Positions 53,768 to 63,400 are shown, counted from the first letter of the stretch. The stretch: 64,000 nt of DNA from a bacterium 336/3 (GCA_001281695.1 LJIE01000001.1:1440586-1504585), one strand, 5' to 3'. The notes: generated from the letters alone by a model not told the origin. Program-made: numbers and translations.

Positions 53768-56700
53768 TTACTTTATAGTTTCTAATTCTTTTTCTTCATG
53801 GTTTTCTACCAATGTTTCTGTATGATTATCAGTATTCTTTTTGAATCTTTTTAAAAGTTTTTCTTTAAAAGATTGAGAAACTAAATACATGGCAGGTACA
53901 AGAATAAGGGTAAGTAATGTTGCAAATGCCAATCCGAAAATCATAGTCCAAGAAAGAGGACCCCAGAAGGCAACACTATCACCACCAAAGAATAAATGAG
54001 GATTTCCTTCAGAAAACAGTTTGGCAAAGTCAATGTTTAAACCTACTGCTAAAGGAATAAGACCCAAAATAGTAGCTGTTGCTGTAAGCAATACAGGTGT
54101 CATCCTTTCTCTACCAGCCTCAATAATAGCTTCTTTCATGGGTAAGCCTCTTTCACGAAGAATATCTGTAAATTCTACCAATAAAATACCATTACGAACC
54201 ACAATACCTGCAAGAGCTACAATACCAATACCTGTCATGATGATGGACACTGTCATACCTGTGATAGCCAAGCCCAACATCACCCCAATGATACTAAAGA
54301 TAATTTGAATAAGAATAATAGCTGTTTTGGTAAGTGAATTGAATTGAAGAATGAGAATTACTAAAATCAAACCCAAAGCTATTAAACCAGCAAGCCCTAA
54401 GAAACTGGAAGTTTCTTTTTGTTGCTCTTGTTCGCCTCCCATAACAATGGTTACATTTTCTGGAACGTCAAATTTATCTTTGAAAACACTAATTTGGTCT
54501 TCTACTTCTTTTACAACTTGGCTGGGGTCATAACCTGATAAAATATTTGAACCAATGGTAATGATTTTCTTCTGATTTTTACGCTTAATTCCTCCAAAAG
54601 TGTTATCATACTTCAAATCTGCAACAGCTGAAACAGGTACTTGGCGTAATACGCCACCTTTCGCCATATCTCTAAAAGTGATTTTATGGGTAATCAAGGC
54701 TGCTAGATTGTCTCTTTGGTCTTTTCTGTAACGAAGCATAATAGGATATTCATCTTCACCTTCTTTGAGTTTAGAAAGCTCTTTCCCCAAAACAGCAGTA
54801 CTAATTTCACCACCAATTTGTCCTGTAAATAGACCCTCTCTGTTAGCTCTTTCTCTATCAATAACTACACGTAACTGTGGTTTATCTCTTTGAATATCAG
54901 ACTGTAACTTTTCAACACCTGCAATTTGTTGATTTTCCAAGAACTTTTGAAGTGAATCTCCAACAATGACAAGTTCATCCAAATTTTCACCCATAATTTC
55001 TACAGCAATGGGTTTTCCTGTTGGAGGTCCTCCTTTTTCTTGGTCCACTACAATCTTGATGGTATGAGGTATATCCAATTTCGCCATATCATCACGGATT
55101 TTATTCATATAATCTCGTGTAGATTGTCCATTACGTTGTGCAAATTCTACAAATGCTACCTGAATTTTACCTTTGTGAGGTGTTGGGCTTCTATCATTTT
55201 GGTCTTCACTTGCACCAATTGTTACATTACTGATAACAGATGAAACCAAAGGGTTGTTCTTGCCATTGGGGTAAATGATATTATTTACACGCTTCTCCAA
55301 AACTTTCATCACGGAGTCTGTATAAGTTTGGTCTGTACCAATAGGCAAAGAAGCATACACATACACGAAATTAGGGTCTGCTTGTGGGAAAAACTCCACA
55401 GCAGGTTTACGAATACCAATCAAAATAACACTGAAAATAAACAAACCAATTCCTCCTACAAACAACATGGCAGGTCTTAAGCCTTTGAGAAGCCAAGTAA
55501 GCAAACGCTTATAAGCATCTTGTACAGCAGGCCAAGTTTTGTTTTGGAAATTGTAAATAACTTTTGTTAAAACATATTTATTTAGTAAAAAGAAAGCAAA
55601 AAGAGTCAATGTAAAATTACCCATGCCCACAGAGCCTGCTGCATAAAAAATAAGAGCTAAAAACAGGAATATAACACCTACTGTAATTGTTCCTTTGTTT
55701 CGTTGGTAAAAAGTACCTTCTTTTTTCTTCGTATGGTCATCATGAGGCTTCATAAAATCAACAGCAAATACAGGGTTGATGATATAAGCAATGATAAGCG
55801 AAGCAACCAACGTAACAATCAGTGTTACAGGTAAAAAGTACATGAATTTTCCAATAATACCAGGCCAGAAAGCAAGTGGAATAAAAGGAGCTAAGGTAGT
55901 AGCTGTACCCGAAAGAACAGGTAAAAACACTTCACCAGCAGCAGTTTTAGCAGCTTGTTTGATAGGCACTTTACCATTATCAAAAATACGGTGTGTATTT
56001 TCAATAACGACAATGGCATCATCTACCACAATACCTAATGCGAGTAAAAAAGCAAAAAGTACAATGAAATTAAGTGTAAAACCTATACTTGGGAAAACCA
56101 AAAAGGCTAATGCTACAGATAAAGGTACAGACATTGCCACAAAAATAGCATTGGTTACACCCATGAAAAACATTAAAATAATAGTAACAAGTACAAAACC
56201 AATGATGATGGTGTTTATTAAGTCGTGTAGTGTGATACGAGTATTTTTAGATTGATCACCAGTGAAATCTACTGCCAATGCTGAAGGTAATTTACCTTCT
56301 GTTTGAAGCATCTTAGTTAAGTCTTTTATTTTATCTGATGCAGAAATAAGATTTTCTCCACCTTTCTTGATAATATTAAGCGTAACAACAGCCTTATTAT
56401 TCATTCTTGCAAAGCTTTCTTGCTCTTTGAAGCCATCTTTGATTTCAGCTATATCTTTGAGATACACATTTCCACCTGAGGCACTACTAATAACCATTTT
56501 TTGGAGGGCATCAATATCTTTAAATTCTCCTGAAATGCTTACAGAACGGCGAACTGCATCTAATTGAATTACACCACCAGGGATGGTGACGTTTTCTGCA
56601 CCCACAGCTCGCTCAATATCTCCAAAAGAAATATTGGCAGCTTCCATTTTAAATTTATCAATATTGATTTGAATTTCTCTGTCCAATGCTCCCACAATAT

Positions 56701-57244
56701 CTACACGTCTGATTTCAGAGAAACCTTCAATTTTTTCTTCCAACAATTCTGCATATTTCTTGAGCTTATCTAAAGGGTAGTCTCCTGAAATATTGACATA
56801 CATAATTGGAAACTCCGAAAAATCGACCTCTTGAACTAGAGGTTCTTTACGCAAAGTACTATTGGGTAATTTGGGTTTAGCTTTATCTACAGCATCTTTT
56901 ACACGCTGTTTAGCAATTTCTGTAGTAACACTGGTGTTGAATTCTACCATTACAGCCGAAAAGTTTTCTACAGAAGTAGATGTTACCTTTTTAATATCTT
57001 TTACAGATTTCAATTCATCTTCAATAGGCTTAGAAATAAGGTTTTCTACATCCTTTGGTGATGCTCCAATATAAGTAGTTTGTACATAAATAGTAGGGAC
57101 TACAATATCAGGAAATTGTTCTTTGGGCAATTTATCGTAAGAATATAAGCCAGCAAGTAATAAAAATACAGTAATTACATAAACCACAGTTTTATTATTA
57201 ATTGCCCAACTTGAGGCGAAAAATTCTTTCATTTTATGACTCAT
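53768..57244 (-). CDS. RND-family efflux pump (inner-membrane permease)
   Basis: The 1,158-residue protein is a full-length AcrB/HAE1-type pump, longer than E. coli AcrB by about 110 residues. It has 12 TM helices in two halves, an AFLLALGIVVDDAIVVIENTHRIF motif with the proton-relay Asp pair near TM4, and a matching GIGIVALAGIVVRNGILLVEF in the second half. Two large periplasmic loops (about 35-330 and 640-930) form the porter domain. A hydrophilic insert lies between the halves. An alternative start at MKEFFASSW (57232) is possible. It follows its adaptor by 35 bases. Substrate (drug, detergent or metal) is unknown. Confidence 0.95.
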   Translation of the reverse strand: MSHKMKEFFASSWAINNKTVVYVITVFLLLAGLYSYDKLPKEQFPDIVVPTIYVQTTYIGASPKDVENLISKPIEDELKSVKDIKKVTSTSVENFSAVMVEFNTSVTTEIAKQRVKDAVDKAKPKLPNSTLRKEPLVQEVDFSEFPIMYVNISGDYPLDKLKKYAELLEEKIEGFSEIRRVDIVGALDREIQINIDKFKMEAANISFGDIERAVGAENVTIPGGVIQLDAVRRSVSISGEFKDIDALQKMVISSASGGNVYLKDIAEIKDGFKEQESFARMNNKAVVTLNIIKKGGENLISASDKIKDLTKMLQTEGKLPSALAVDFTGDQSKNTRITLHDLINTIIIGFVLVTIILMFFMGVTNAIFVAMSVPLSVALAFLVFPSIGFTLNFIVLFAFLLALGIVVDDAIVVIENTHRIFDNGKVPIKQAAKTAAGEVFLPVLSGTATTLAPFIPLAFWPGIIGKFMYFLPVTLIVTLVASLIIAYIINPVFAVDFMKPHDDHTKKKEGTFYQRNKGTITVGVIFLFLALIFYAAGSVGMGNFTLTLFAFFLLNKYVLTKVIYNFQNKTWPAVQDAYKRLLTWLLKGLRPAMLFVGGIGLFIFSVILIGIRKPAVEFFPQADPNFVYVYASLPIGTDQTYTDSVMKVLEKRVNNIIYPNGKNNPLVSSVISNVTIGASEDQNDRSPTPHKGKIQVAFVEFAQRNGQSTRDYMNKIRDDMAKLDIPHTIKIVVDQEKGGPPTGKPIAVEIMGENLDELVIVGDSLQKFLENQQIAGVEKLQSDIQRDKPQLRVVIDRERANREGLFTGQIGGEISTAVLGKELSKLKEGEDEYPIMLRYRKDQRDNLAALITHKITFRDMAKGGVLRQVPVSAVADLKYDNTFGGIKRKNQKKIITIGSNILSGYDPSQVVKEVEDQISVFKDKFDVPENVTIVMGGEQEQQKETSSFLGLAGLIALGLILVILILQFNSLTKTAIILIQIIFSIIGVMLGLAITGMTVSIIMTGIGIVALAGIVVRNGILLVEFTDILRERGLPMKEAIIEAGRERMTPVLLTATATILGLIPLAVGLNIDFAKLFSEGNPHLFFGGDSVAFWGPLSWTMIFGLAFATLLTLILVPAMYLVSQSFKEKLLKRFKKNTDNHTETLVENHEEKELETIK

Positions 57245-57279
57245 AACTATAAGAGGTCAAATGGTTTAAGTGTAAAGTT

Positions 57280-58389
57280 TTAAAGCTTGTAGCTAATTAA
57301 ATCGCCTTCATTGAGGTCTTGATAACCAACAGTGATTACTTTATCACCATTTTGTAAACCTCCTAAAATTTCGGCAGAACGATTATAAATTTGCCCAACT
57401 TGGATTTTTCTTCTTTTAGCTACTTTTTGTCCATTTTCTTCAACAGCTACCATTACAAAACTACCATCAGTACTACTTTGTACTACATTGATAGGCACTG
57501 TAATAGAAGCATCTTTTTGATAATTTTCTACTTTAAGAGTTGCAATCATGTTAGGACGAATGTCTTTATCGTAAGGAATAACTACCTCCACTCTAAAACT
57601 ACGATTCAGAGGATTGATGGTTTGTGCTGTAAAGACAATTTTACCTTTTACATCTCTCTTTAAATCAGGAAGATGAACAATCACCTCTGCTCCGTTTTTA
57701 ATTTGAGCTGAGTAGCTTTCAGGCACATCCGCAACAGCTCTCAAATCAGAAGCATTTACAATCTTGATACCTGGCATACCTGGTGAAGCCATTTCACCCA
57801 TTTTCATATAAACTTCTTCTACTGTTCCACCCATTGGAGCCACAACTCTCGTTTTAGAGTATTGTTCTTGCAAAGCAGACATTTGTTGTTCTAAACCATC
57901 TACGGTACTTTTAGCTTGTAAATAAGCGATTTCTGTTCCTATTTTTTGTTCCCAAAGGGTTTTTTGTTTCTCATAAACAGTTTTTGCAAGTTCTATTTGT
58001 GTTTTGAGAGGAGCCATATTCTTGAGAATGAGACTTCCATCAATCACTGCAACAACCTGTCCAGCACCTACAAAATCGCCTCTGCGTACATATACGGCTT
58101 GTACTACACCAGGTACTTGTGCCCCAACGTTTACAATACGGTCAGATTCAAATCTTCCTTGTATTTCTACATAATTAGAGAAACTACCACTTTGTAAAGA
58201 GGTTATCATTACATTTTTGGCTTTCATCAGCTTGGTATTTGTACCAAGTTCTTTTTCTAATTGAGCAATTTTAGCATCTATCTCTTTCTTTTGAGATTTT
58301 AATTGAGCTAATTCAGCTTTTTTATCTACTTTGCCTCCACAGGCACTTACTAAAAAAACTAAGAGTGTAAAAAATAGTATGGGTTTCAT
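57280..58389 (-). CDS. RND efflux adaptor lipoprotein (membrane fusion protein)
   Basis: The 369-residue protein has a lipobox (VSAC, Cys17), a coiled-coil start (VDKKAELAQLKSQKKEIDAKIAQLEKEL), a lipoyl-like half motif pair (VPGVVQAVYVRRGDFVGAGQVVAVIDG and VVAPMGGTVEEVYMKMGEMASPG), a barrel domain and a membrane-proximal domain ending in GLQNGDKVITVGYQDLNEGDLI. It bridges the pump to the TolC channel in the periplasm. The early coiled coil before the lipoyl region is longer than in AcrA. It is second from the end of the operon. Confidence 0.94.
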   Translation of the reverse strand: MKPILFFTLLVFLVSACGGKVDKKAELAQLKSQKKEIDAKIAQLEKELGTNTKLMKAKNVMITSLQSGSFSNYVEIQGRFESDRIVNVGAQVPGVVQAVYVRRGDFVGAGQVVAVIDGSLILKNMAPLKTQIELAKTVYEKQKTLWEQKIGTEIAYLQAKSTVDGLEQQMSALQEQYSKTRVVAPMGGTVEEVYMKMGEMASPGMPGIKIVNASDLRAVADVPESYSAQIKNGAEVIVHLPDLKRDVKGKIVFTAQTINPLNRSFRVEVVIPYDKDIRPNMIATLKVENYQKDASITVPINVVQSSTDGSFVMVAVEENGQKVAKRRKIQVGQIYNRSAEILGGLQNGDKVITVGYQDLNEGDLISYKL

Positions 58390-58440
58390 ATTATAAAAAG
58401 TTTAAATTCAATAAAAATAAAAGGTTGAAGGCTGAATATT

Positions 58441-59793
58441 TTAGTTTTTGATAAGTTTTCCTAATGCTTTATCTAAATCTACTTTGGCAATGAGAGCATC
58501 ATATAATGAAGCATAATAATTGGTTTCAGCTTCTTTAACTGCACTTTCTGCGGTTACAATGTCTGAGCTTGTACCTACACCTTGCTTATATTTAATTTGA
58601 GATACTCTCACAACCTCTTTGGCAAGCTCCATATTACGTTTTTGGATTTCCAAAGATTCTAAGGCATTACGAAGCGTGATTTGAGACTGATTAGTCTGAA
58701 AATCAATAGCTTTTTCAAGATTTTTTCTATCTTGTTCCAATTTGAGAAGCTCTAAATTACTTTGTTGGACTTTGTACTTTTTCTGTAAACCATCAAAAAT
58801 AGGAACGTTGAGTTGCAAGCCAACTGTACCATAACCCAACCAACGATTTTTGAAATCTCCAATATTGGCAAAATATTTTGTACCAGTCTGATAACCCATT
58901 TGCCCAAAAGCTACTAAATTGGGTAGATAACCTGAGCGTACATTCTTTTTGTTAAGTTCAGATAAAGCAATACCTGTTTCGAGAGTGCTGTATTCAATTC
59001 TACTTTTGTAGTCAGCTTTTACATTTTGTTCAGGGATTTGCTCCAACTGAAAATCTCTAATAGAACCTGTCACATCCAATTGATCTTGAGCAGGCATTCC
59101 CATTTGAAATTTTAAAAGCTCATTGCTCAACTGAATCAATCTATCTACTTTGTTTTTCTCTGAACGCAAATTATTGGCTGTTACTTCCAAACGGTTTAAA
59201 TCTAGATTTTCTGCGAAGCCTTGTTTGTTCAATGCTCTTACATCTTTGAGTAATGAATCTAAACGGGATAGGTTATTATCTAATAGTGTAACTCTCTCTT
59301 TAGCAACCAATAATGAAAAATACGCTTTGGTTACATTTTCGGCTGTAGCTATTTTAGATGTTTCTGTATTTCTTTTGGATAATTGAGTGTATGTTTGAGC
59401 GGCTTGCAAACCCACTAAATAAGAACCATTGAAAATAATCTGATTGATGGTTATTCCTGCACTACTAGAAAATTTTGGACTAAAAATACCTCTTCTTGCA
59501 ATAAAATCTGCATCTGCTGGGGCTGTTGGGTCAAAAAAGTTAGCAGGTAGAAAATTAGGGGCTAACTCAAAGTTATACAACAAACTCGCAGAGCCATTAA
59601 TTTGCGGTAAACCAATACCAATGGTTTCATTTACTCTGGCTTTGGCAATTTGTTCATCCAACAATGATTTTTGAATGGTAGCAGAATTTGTGTAGGCATA
59701 TTCCAAACATTGTTGGAGCGTCATGGTGTGGCGTTGTTGTGCATAAGAAAAATGTGCAAACAGCAAAAATGTCAAATAGATTAGTTGTTTCAT
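58441..59793 (-). CDS. TolC-family outer-membrane efflux channel
   Basis: The 450-residue protein has a signal peptide ending at FSYAQ and the TolC repeat structure: two related halves, each with long helical pairs (LLAQ-type coiled coil) and barrel strands. Typical motifs are TLQQCLEYAYTNSATIQKSLLDEQIAKARVNETIG at the start and RVSQIKYKQGVGTSSDIVTAESAVKEAETNYYASLYDALIAKVDLDKALG near the end. It forms the outer-membrane exit duct for the RND pump. The gene lies 51 bases upstream of the adaptor gene. Confidence 0.93.
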   Translation of the reverse strand: MKQLIYLTFLLFAHFSYAQQRHTMTLQQCLEYAYTNSATIQKSLLDEQIAKARVNETIGIGLPQINGSASLLYNFELAPNFLPANFFDPTAPADADFIARRGIFSPKFSSSAGITINQIIFNGSYLVGLQAAQTYTQLSKRNTETSKIATAENVTKAYFSLLVAKERVTLLDNNLSRLDSLLKDVRALNKQGFAENLDLNRLEVTANNLRSEKNKVDRLIQLSNELLKFQMGMPAQDQLDVTGSIRDFQLEQIPEQNVKADYKSRIEYSTLETGIALSELNKKNVRSGYLPNLVAFGQMGYQTGTKYFANIGDFKNRWLGYGTVGLQLNVPIFDGLQKKYKVQQSNLELLKLEQDRKNLEKAIDFQTNQSQITLRNALESLEIQKRNMELAKEVVRVSQIKYKQGVGTSSDIVTAESAVKEAETNYYASLYDALIAKVDLDKALGKLIKN

Positions 59794-59844
59794 ACATTAA
59801 AATAAATAAAGAGTAAAACTTTTATAGCTGGTTAAAGGTAGATT

Positions 59845-60474
59845 TTAAGGATTATTAAAAACTTTTTGAGGTTCTTTTGTAAAATACTCTTCAAGCAGAG
59901 CAAAGCCTTTTGGAGTAACAATACCTCTAATAAAATGCTCTAAAAACGTAATTTGAATTGTTAAGATGTCAAATTTATCAGGAGGGAACAAAGTGCCATC
60001 AAAAGCCATTTCTATTTGCATTACTCTTAAAATAGCTAAAATTTCGATGTTTAAATCAGCTTTGTATAAACCCTCTTGTACACCTTGTTCAATATTTTTC
60101 TTTACTTGTTCGATGATAAAGCCTTTTTTGTGCTCTTGCCATAAACTCCAAGCCTTTGGATGATAACGTTGTAAGTCGAAAAATAATGATGGATTGACAC
60201 CTTTTAAATTATTTTTAAGATGTCGACTCATACCAATTACTTCGTCTATGGCATTTCCTGCACTTTGCATGATTTGGCAAATTTCACTTTTATCTTGCTC
60301 AAAATGACGAACTCCCATCTGATATACCAAATCATCTTTATCCTTAAAGAATTGATAAATTGTTTTTTTAGACATAGCCAAATCTCTTGCGATATCATCC
60401 ATCGTGATACTACGGATACCATATCTCATAAAAAGTTCTTCTGCTTTGGCTAATATGCGTTCTTTTGTTTCCAC
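59845..60474 (-). CDS. TetR/AcrR-family transcriptional regulator of the efflux operon
   Basis: The 209-residue protein has a TetR N-terminal helix-turn-helix (ERILAKAEELFMRYGIRSITMDDIARDLAMSKKTIYQFFKDKDDLVYQM) and a ligand-binding C-terminal part rich in helices (VQEGLYKADLNIEILAILRVM). It is the first gene of the minus-strand operon with TolC, adaptor and pump, 51 bases from the TolC gene. It likely represses the operon until a toxic substrate binds. A palindromic candidate operator lies at 60509-60534. Confidence 0.93.
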   Translation of the reverse strand: METKERILAKAEELFMRYGIRSITMDDIARDLAMSKKTIYQFFKDKDDLVYQMGVRHFEQDKSEICQIMQSAGNAIDEVIGMSRHLKNNLKGVNPSLFFDLQRYHPKAWSLWQEHKKGFIIEQVKKNIEQGVQEGLYKADLNIEILAILRVMQIEMAFDGTLFPPDKFDILTIQITFLEHFIRGIVTPKGFALLEEYFTKEPQKVFNNP

Positions 60475-60499
60475 TTAAATTTTAAAATATTTTTCGACA

Positions 60500-60507
60500 C
60501 AAAACTA
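60500..60507 (-). promoter_or_regulatory. Candidate -7 promoter element of the RND operon
   Basis: On the minus strand TAGTTTTG matches TAnnTTTG and lies 26 bases before the TetR start codon. The candidate operator abuts it on the upstream side. Confidence 0.4.
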
Positions 60508-60508
60508 C

Positions 60509-60534
60509 GGAAACTTTAAAAATTTCCAAAGTTT
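60509..60534. promoter_or_regulatory. Candidate TetR operator
   Basis: AAACTTT (60511-60517) and AAAGTTT (60528-60534) form a perfect seven-base inverted repeat with a 10-base spacer. GGAAA (60509-60513) and TTTCC (60523-60527) form a second, overlapping one. The site lies directly upstream of the operon's -7 element, as expected for a TetR repressor. Confidence 0.4.
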
Positions 60535-60613
60535 TTTCAGTTTTTTTTATGACTTTTTCTTTTAATTTTGAAGTTTATTCAAAGTATTCTACTTTCACAT
60601 TTTCTATATCTGT

Positions 60614-61000
60614 ATGCCTCAATCTATTGCACATATTGCTTTGGTAGTTGATGATTACGACAAAGCCATAACATTTTATACTCAAAAACTCAATTTTAAA
60701 CTTATAGAAGATACAAAACTCTCAGAAACTAAACGTTGGGTCATTGTAAAACCTGATGGTTCAGATTGTTCATTATTATTAGCTAAAGCAAATAATGATG
60801 AACAAGCAAGCAGAGTGGGAAATCAAACAGGTGGGCGAGTTTTTTTATTTCTGTACACTGATAATTTTGAAAGGGATTATCAAAATTTATTGGACAAAGA
60901 TGTACAAATTGTTAGAGAGCCTATTGTAGAAGTTTATGGTAAGGTTTGTGTTTTTGCAGATTTATATGGTAATCTTTGGGATATGATACAGCCTATTTAG
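60614..61000 (+). CDS. VOC-superfamily (glyoxalase-like) protein
   Basis: The 128-residue single-domain protein carries two beta-alpha-beta-beta-beta units: SIAHIALVVDDYDKAITFYTQKLNF and, in the second half, RVFLFLYTDNFERDYQNLLDKDVQIVREP followed by VYGKVCVFADLYGNLWDMIQP. Probable metal ligands are the first His (near residue 7), and a Glu and Asp near the end. Such proteins can be glyoxalases, bleomycin-binding proteins or dioxygenases; the reaction cannot be chosen. A TAATTTTG element (60563-60570) is a possible -7 promoter. It ends one base before the convergent sua5-like gene. Confidence 0.85.
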   Translation: MPQSIAHIALVVDDYDKAITFYTQKLNFKLIEDTKLSETKRWVIVKPDGSDCSLLLAKANNDEQASRVGNQTGGRVFLFLYTDNFERDYQNLLDKDVQIVREPIVEVYGKVCVFADLYGNLWDMIQPI

Positions 61001-61951
61001 TTATTTGGTGGCAGCTCTACGAAGCCTATCATTGATGGCTTTGCCTAAATTTTCTTCGGGTAATAATTCAGCAATAATGACTTTTATAGGCATTTGGTCG
61101 AGTTCTCGCATAAAGGAAAACAGATTTTGAGCTGCTTCTAAAAAGTCTTTGTTGGGGGATAGTATTTTTTGATTCTCCAAAGGAAAATCTTCTTTAAATT
61201 CAAAAAAAGATAATACCCCAATTTCTTCAGGAAGGAATTTCTCTAAAAGAGCATTTTTATTATCCAAGAAAAAAGGTTTTCGAGGGGCATAATGGCTTTC
61301 TAACATGCCAGGGGCATTGGGGTTGGAGCTGGAATGAGGGCGTATTTCTACACTACCTATCACATTTTCAATGGTTTCTACACTGATGCCACCTAATCTA
61401 TAAATAATAGCTTTTCCTTCTTCAAAACCAACAATTGTGGACTCAATACCTACTTCACAAGCTCCGCCATCCAAAATTAAAGAAATTTTATTACCTAATT
61501 GAGCTTCTACATGCTCGGCTTTGGTGGGGCTGATATACCCAAAAGGGTTTGCACTGGGAGCAGCCAAAGGAAAATCAAGCTTTTCTAATAGATTAAGTGT
61601 TAGTGTATGTTTGGGAATACGAACAGCCACCCTTGAGAGCCCCGAAGTAACCAAATCGGGTATAATATCCCTTTTGGAAAGTAATAAAGTAAGTGAACCA
61701 GGCCAAAATGCTTGAGCCAATAACCATGCTTGCTCAGGAATATACTCTACAAATTGGTTTATTTTGTCAATAGAATTGGTATGTATAATGAGAGGATCAA
61801 ATGTTGGTCTATTTTTGACTTCAAAGATTTTAGCTACAGCTTTTACATCCAAAGCATTGGCAGCAAGCCCATATACAGTTTCAGTGGGTATGGCTACCAA
61901 ATTTCCTTCTCTTAGGAGTTTTTCTGCTAATTGTAAATCTTTGCTTATCAT
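61001..61951 (-). CDS. L-threonylcarbamoyladenylate synthase (Sua5 type)
   Basis: The 316-residue protein has a full YrdC domain (about 5-190) with VAIPTETVYGLAANALD, the KxR-type nucleotide motif KNRPTFDPLIIH and FPLAAPSANPFGYISPT, and the C-terminal Sua5 domain (about 225-316), which distinguishes it from short TsaC. It makes threonylcarbamoyl-AMP for the tRNA t6A37 modification. The linker contains the conserved PGMLESHYAPRKP. Other tsa genes are not in the window. Its start is divergent from tatD with a palindromic promoter region between. Confidence 0.93.
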   Translation of the reverse strand: MISKDLQLAEKLLREGNLVAIPTETVYGLAANALDVKAVAKIFEVKNRPTFDPLIIHTNSIDKINQFVEYIPEQAWLLAQAFWPGSLTLLLSKRDIIPDLVTSGLSRVAVRIPKHTLTLNLLEKLDFPLAAPSANPFGYISPTKAEHVEAQLGNKISLILDGGACEVGIESTIVGFEEGKAIIYRLGGISVETIENVIGSVEIRPHSSSNPNAPGMLESHYAPRKPFFLDNKNALLEKFLPEEIGVLSFFEFKEDFPLENQKILSPNKDFLEAAQNLFSFMRELDQMPIKVIIAELLPEENLGKAINDRLRRAATK

Positions 61952-61980
61952 GTGTTTAAATAAAGAGTCAAAGCAAATGC

Positions 61981-62021
61981 TTTGTTCTTGGTTTATTTGT
62001 TGCTATTTTTGCACAAAAATA
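61981..62021. promoter_or_regulatory. Palindromic bidirectional promoter region between sua5-like gene and tatD
   Basis: TTTG (61981-61984), N19 and TATTTTTG (62004-62011) give an exact Bacteroidota promoter for rightward transcription. TATTTTTGCACAAAAATA (62004-62021) is a perfect 18-base palindrome, so the other strand also carries TATTTTTG, for leftward transcription of the sua5-like gene. Confidence 0.55.
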
Positions 62022-62128
62022 ACTAAAAACTCTTTATTTGAATGACAAGTTATGAGTTATAAATTGTTGTTGTTGTATAAAATGTTGATTTGTAGATAAT
62101 TAAAAAAAAGAAATAAAAATATAAAAAA

Positions 62129-62896
62129 ATGTTTATAGACACACATGCTCATTTGTATTTGAAAGAATTTAAAAATGACCTTTCAGATACAGTGAATCGT
62201 AGTAAGGACGCAGGGTTAGAGAAAATTTATTTACCCAATATTGATGTAAAAAGCATAGATAGTATGCTTGAATTGGAATTAAAGCATCCAGAATGTATTG
62301 CTACAATGGGTTTACACCCTTGTTCTGTGAAAAAAGGTTTTGAAAAAGAACTTTATATTATAGAAGATTGGCTCAAAAAACGAAAATTTGTGGCTATTGG
62401 CGAAATGGGTACAGATTTGTATTGGGACAAAACACATTGGAAAGAGCAAGTAGAGGCTTTTAAAATACAAGCTTTGTGGGCTAAAGAATACGATTTACCC
62501 CTGATTATTCATTGCAGAGATTCAATGGATGAAACAATCCAGCTTATTGAGGATTTGCAAATAGAAGGGCTCAGAGGAGTATTTCATTGCTTTGGGGGAA
62601 CAGTAGAACAAGCTGAAAAAATAATTGCATTGGGATTTTATTTAGGGATTGGTGGGGTTGTAACTTTCAAAAAATCAGGTTTAGATACAGTATTGCCACA
62701 AATAAACCTTGAACACTTGGTTTTAGAAACAGATAGCCCATATTTAGCACCCGTTCCACATAGAGGTGGACGAAATGAAAGTAGCTATATTCCTATCATT
62801 GCCAAAACCATTGCTCAAATAAAAGGTGTGAGTGTGGAAGCTGTGGCACAAGCTACTACCAAAAATGCTAAGAAAATGTTTGGTGAAATTATATAA
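62129..62896 (+). CDS. TatD-family metal-dependent nuclease/hydrolase
   Basis: The 255-residue TIM-barrel protein begins MFIDTHAHLYL with the metal-binding HxH (His6, His8), has GLHPCSVKKG, the catalytic Glu in AIGEMGTDLYW, His in LIIHCRDS and FHCFGG, and the DSPYLAPVPHRGGRNE signature with Asp. TatD enzymes are 3'-5' exonucleases/DNA repair nucleases or deacylases. The 5' region before it is A-rich, as usual for strong Bacteroidota starts. It stands alone after a 177-base divergent gap. Confidence 0.94.
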   Translation: MFIDTHAHLYLKEFKNDLSDTVNRSKDAGLEKIYLPNIDVKSIDSMLELELKHPECIATMGLHPCSVKKGFEKELYIIEDWLKKRKFVAIGEMGTDLYWDKTHWKEQVEAFKIQALWAKEYDLPLIIHCRDSMDETIQLIEDLQIEGLRGVFHCFGGTVEQAEKIIALGFYLGIGGVVTFKKSGLDTVLPQINLEHLVLETDSPYLAPVPHRGGRNESSYIPIIAKTIAQIKGVSVEAVAQATTKNAKKMFGEII

Positions 62897-62920
62897 AAGA
62901 CTGTTTCATGCAATCTTTTA

Positions 62921-63400
62921 TCATTTACAGTTTTTGTCTATCATTTCTTGAACTTTTGAGTATTTGTACTCCAAAGCCTTTTTAAACTCTAAACAAGCTC
63001 CTGATTTATCATTCACAGATAATCGTATCAAACCTCTTTGGTAATAAGCTGGAGCATTTTTAGAGTCTAATAAAATAACTTTATTGAAATCGTTGATGGC
63101 TCCTGATGCATCATCCAATTTTATTTTTAAAATGCCTCTCAAATAATAAGCATCAATATTTTTACTATTTAATTTCAGCGTTTCATTGACGTCTGTAAGA
63201 GCTTTTAAATAATTTTGAGTGCTATCTAAAGCATGAGCTCTTTCAAGATATAAAGATGCATCTTGAGGGTTTTGGGAGATTTTTCTATCTAAAACACTGA
63301 TACGATTAGAAATAATTTCTTTATTATCTTTTTGTGCTACACAAGATTGTAAACAAAAATATATGAAACCTAATAAGTAGCTTTTTTTGCAAAAATTCAT
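62921..63400 (-). CDS. TPR lipoprotein of unknown function
   Basis: The 159-residue protein has an N-terminal signal ending at Cys (LQSC). Three tetratricopeptide units follow: ASLYLERAHALDSTQNYLKALTDVNETLKLNSK, then IDAYYLRGILKIKLDDASGAINDFNKVILLDSK, and APAYYQRGLIRLSVNDKSGACLEFKKALEYK. A short C-terminal helix follows with Cys. TPRs mediate protein binding, so it may be a periplasmic or envelope scaffold. It is convergent with tatD and divergent from the sensor gene. Confidence 0.8.
   Translation of the reverse strand: MNFCKKSYLLGFIYFCLQSCVAQKDNKEIISNRISVLDRKISQNPQDASLYLERAHALDSTQNYLKALTDVNETLKLNSKNIDAYYLRGILKIKLDDASGAINDFNKVILLDSKNAPAYYQRGLIRLSVNDKSGACLEFKKALEYKYSKVQEMIDKNCK

Noticed and set aside
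54021-57074. Several plus-strand frames opposite the RND pump
   Set aside because: All lie within the clear pump gene and lack start context or motifs.
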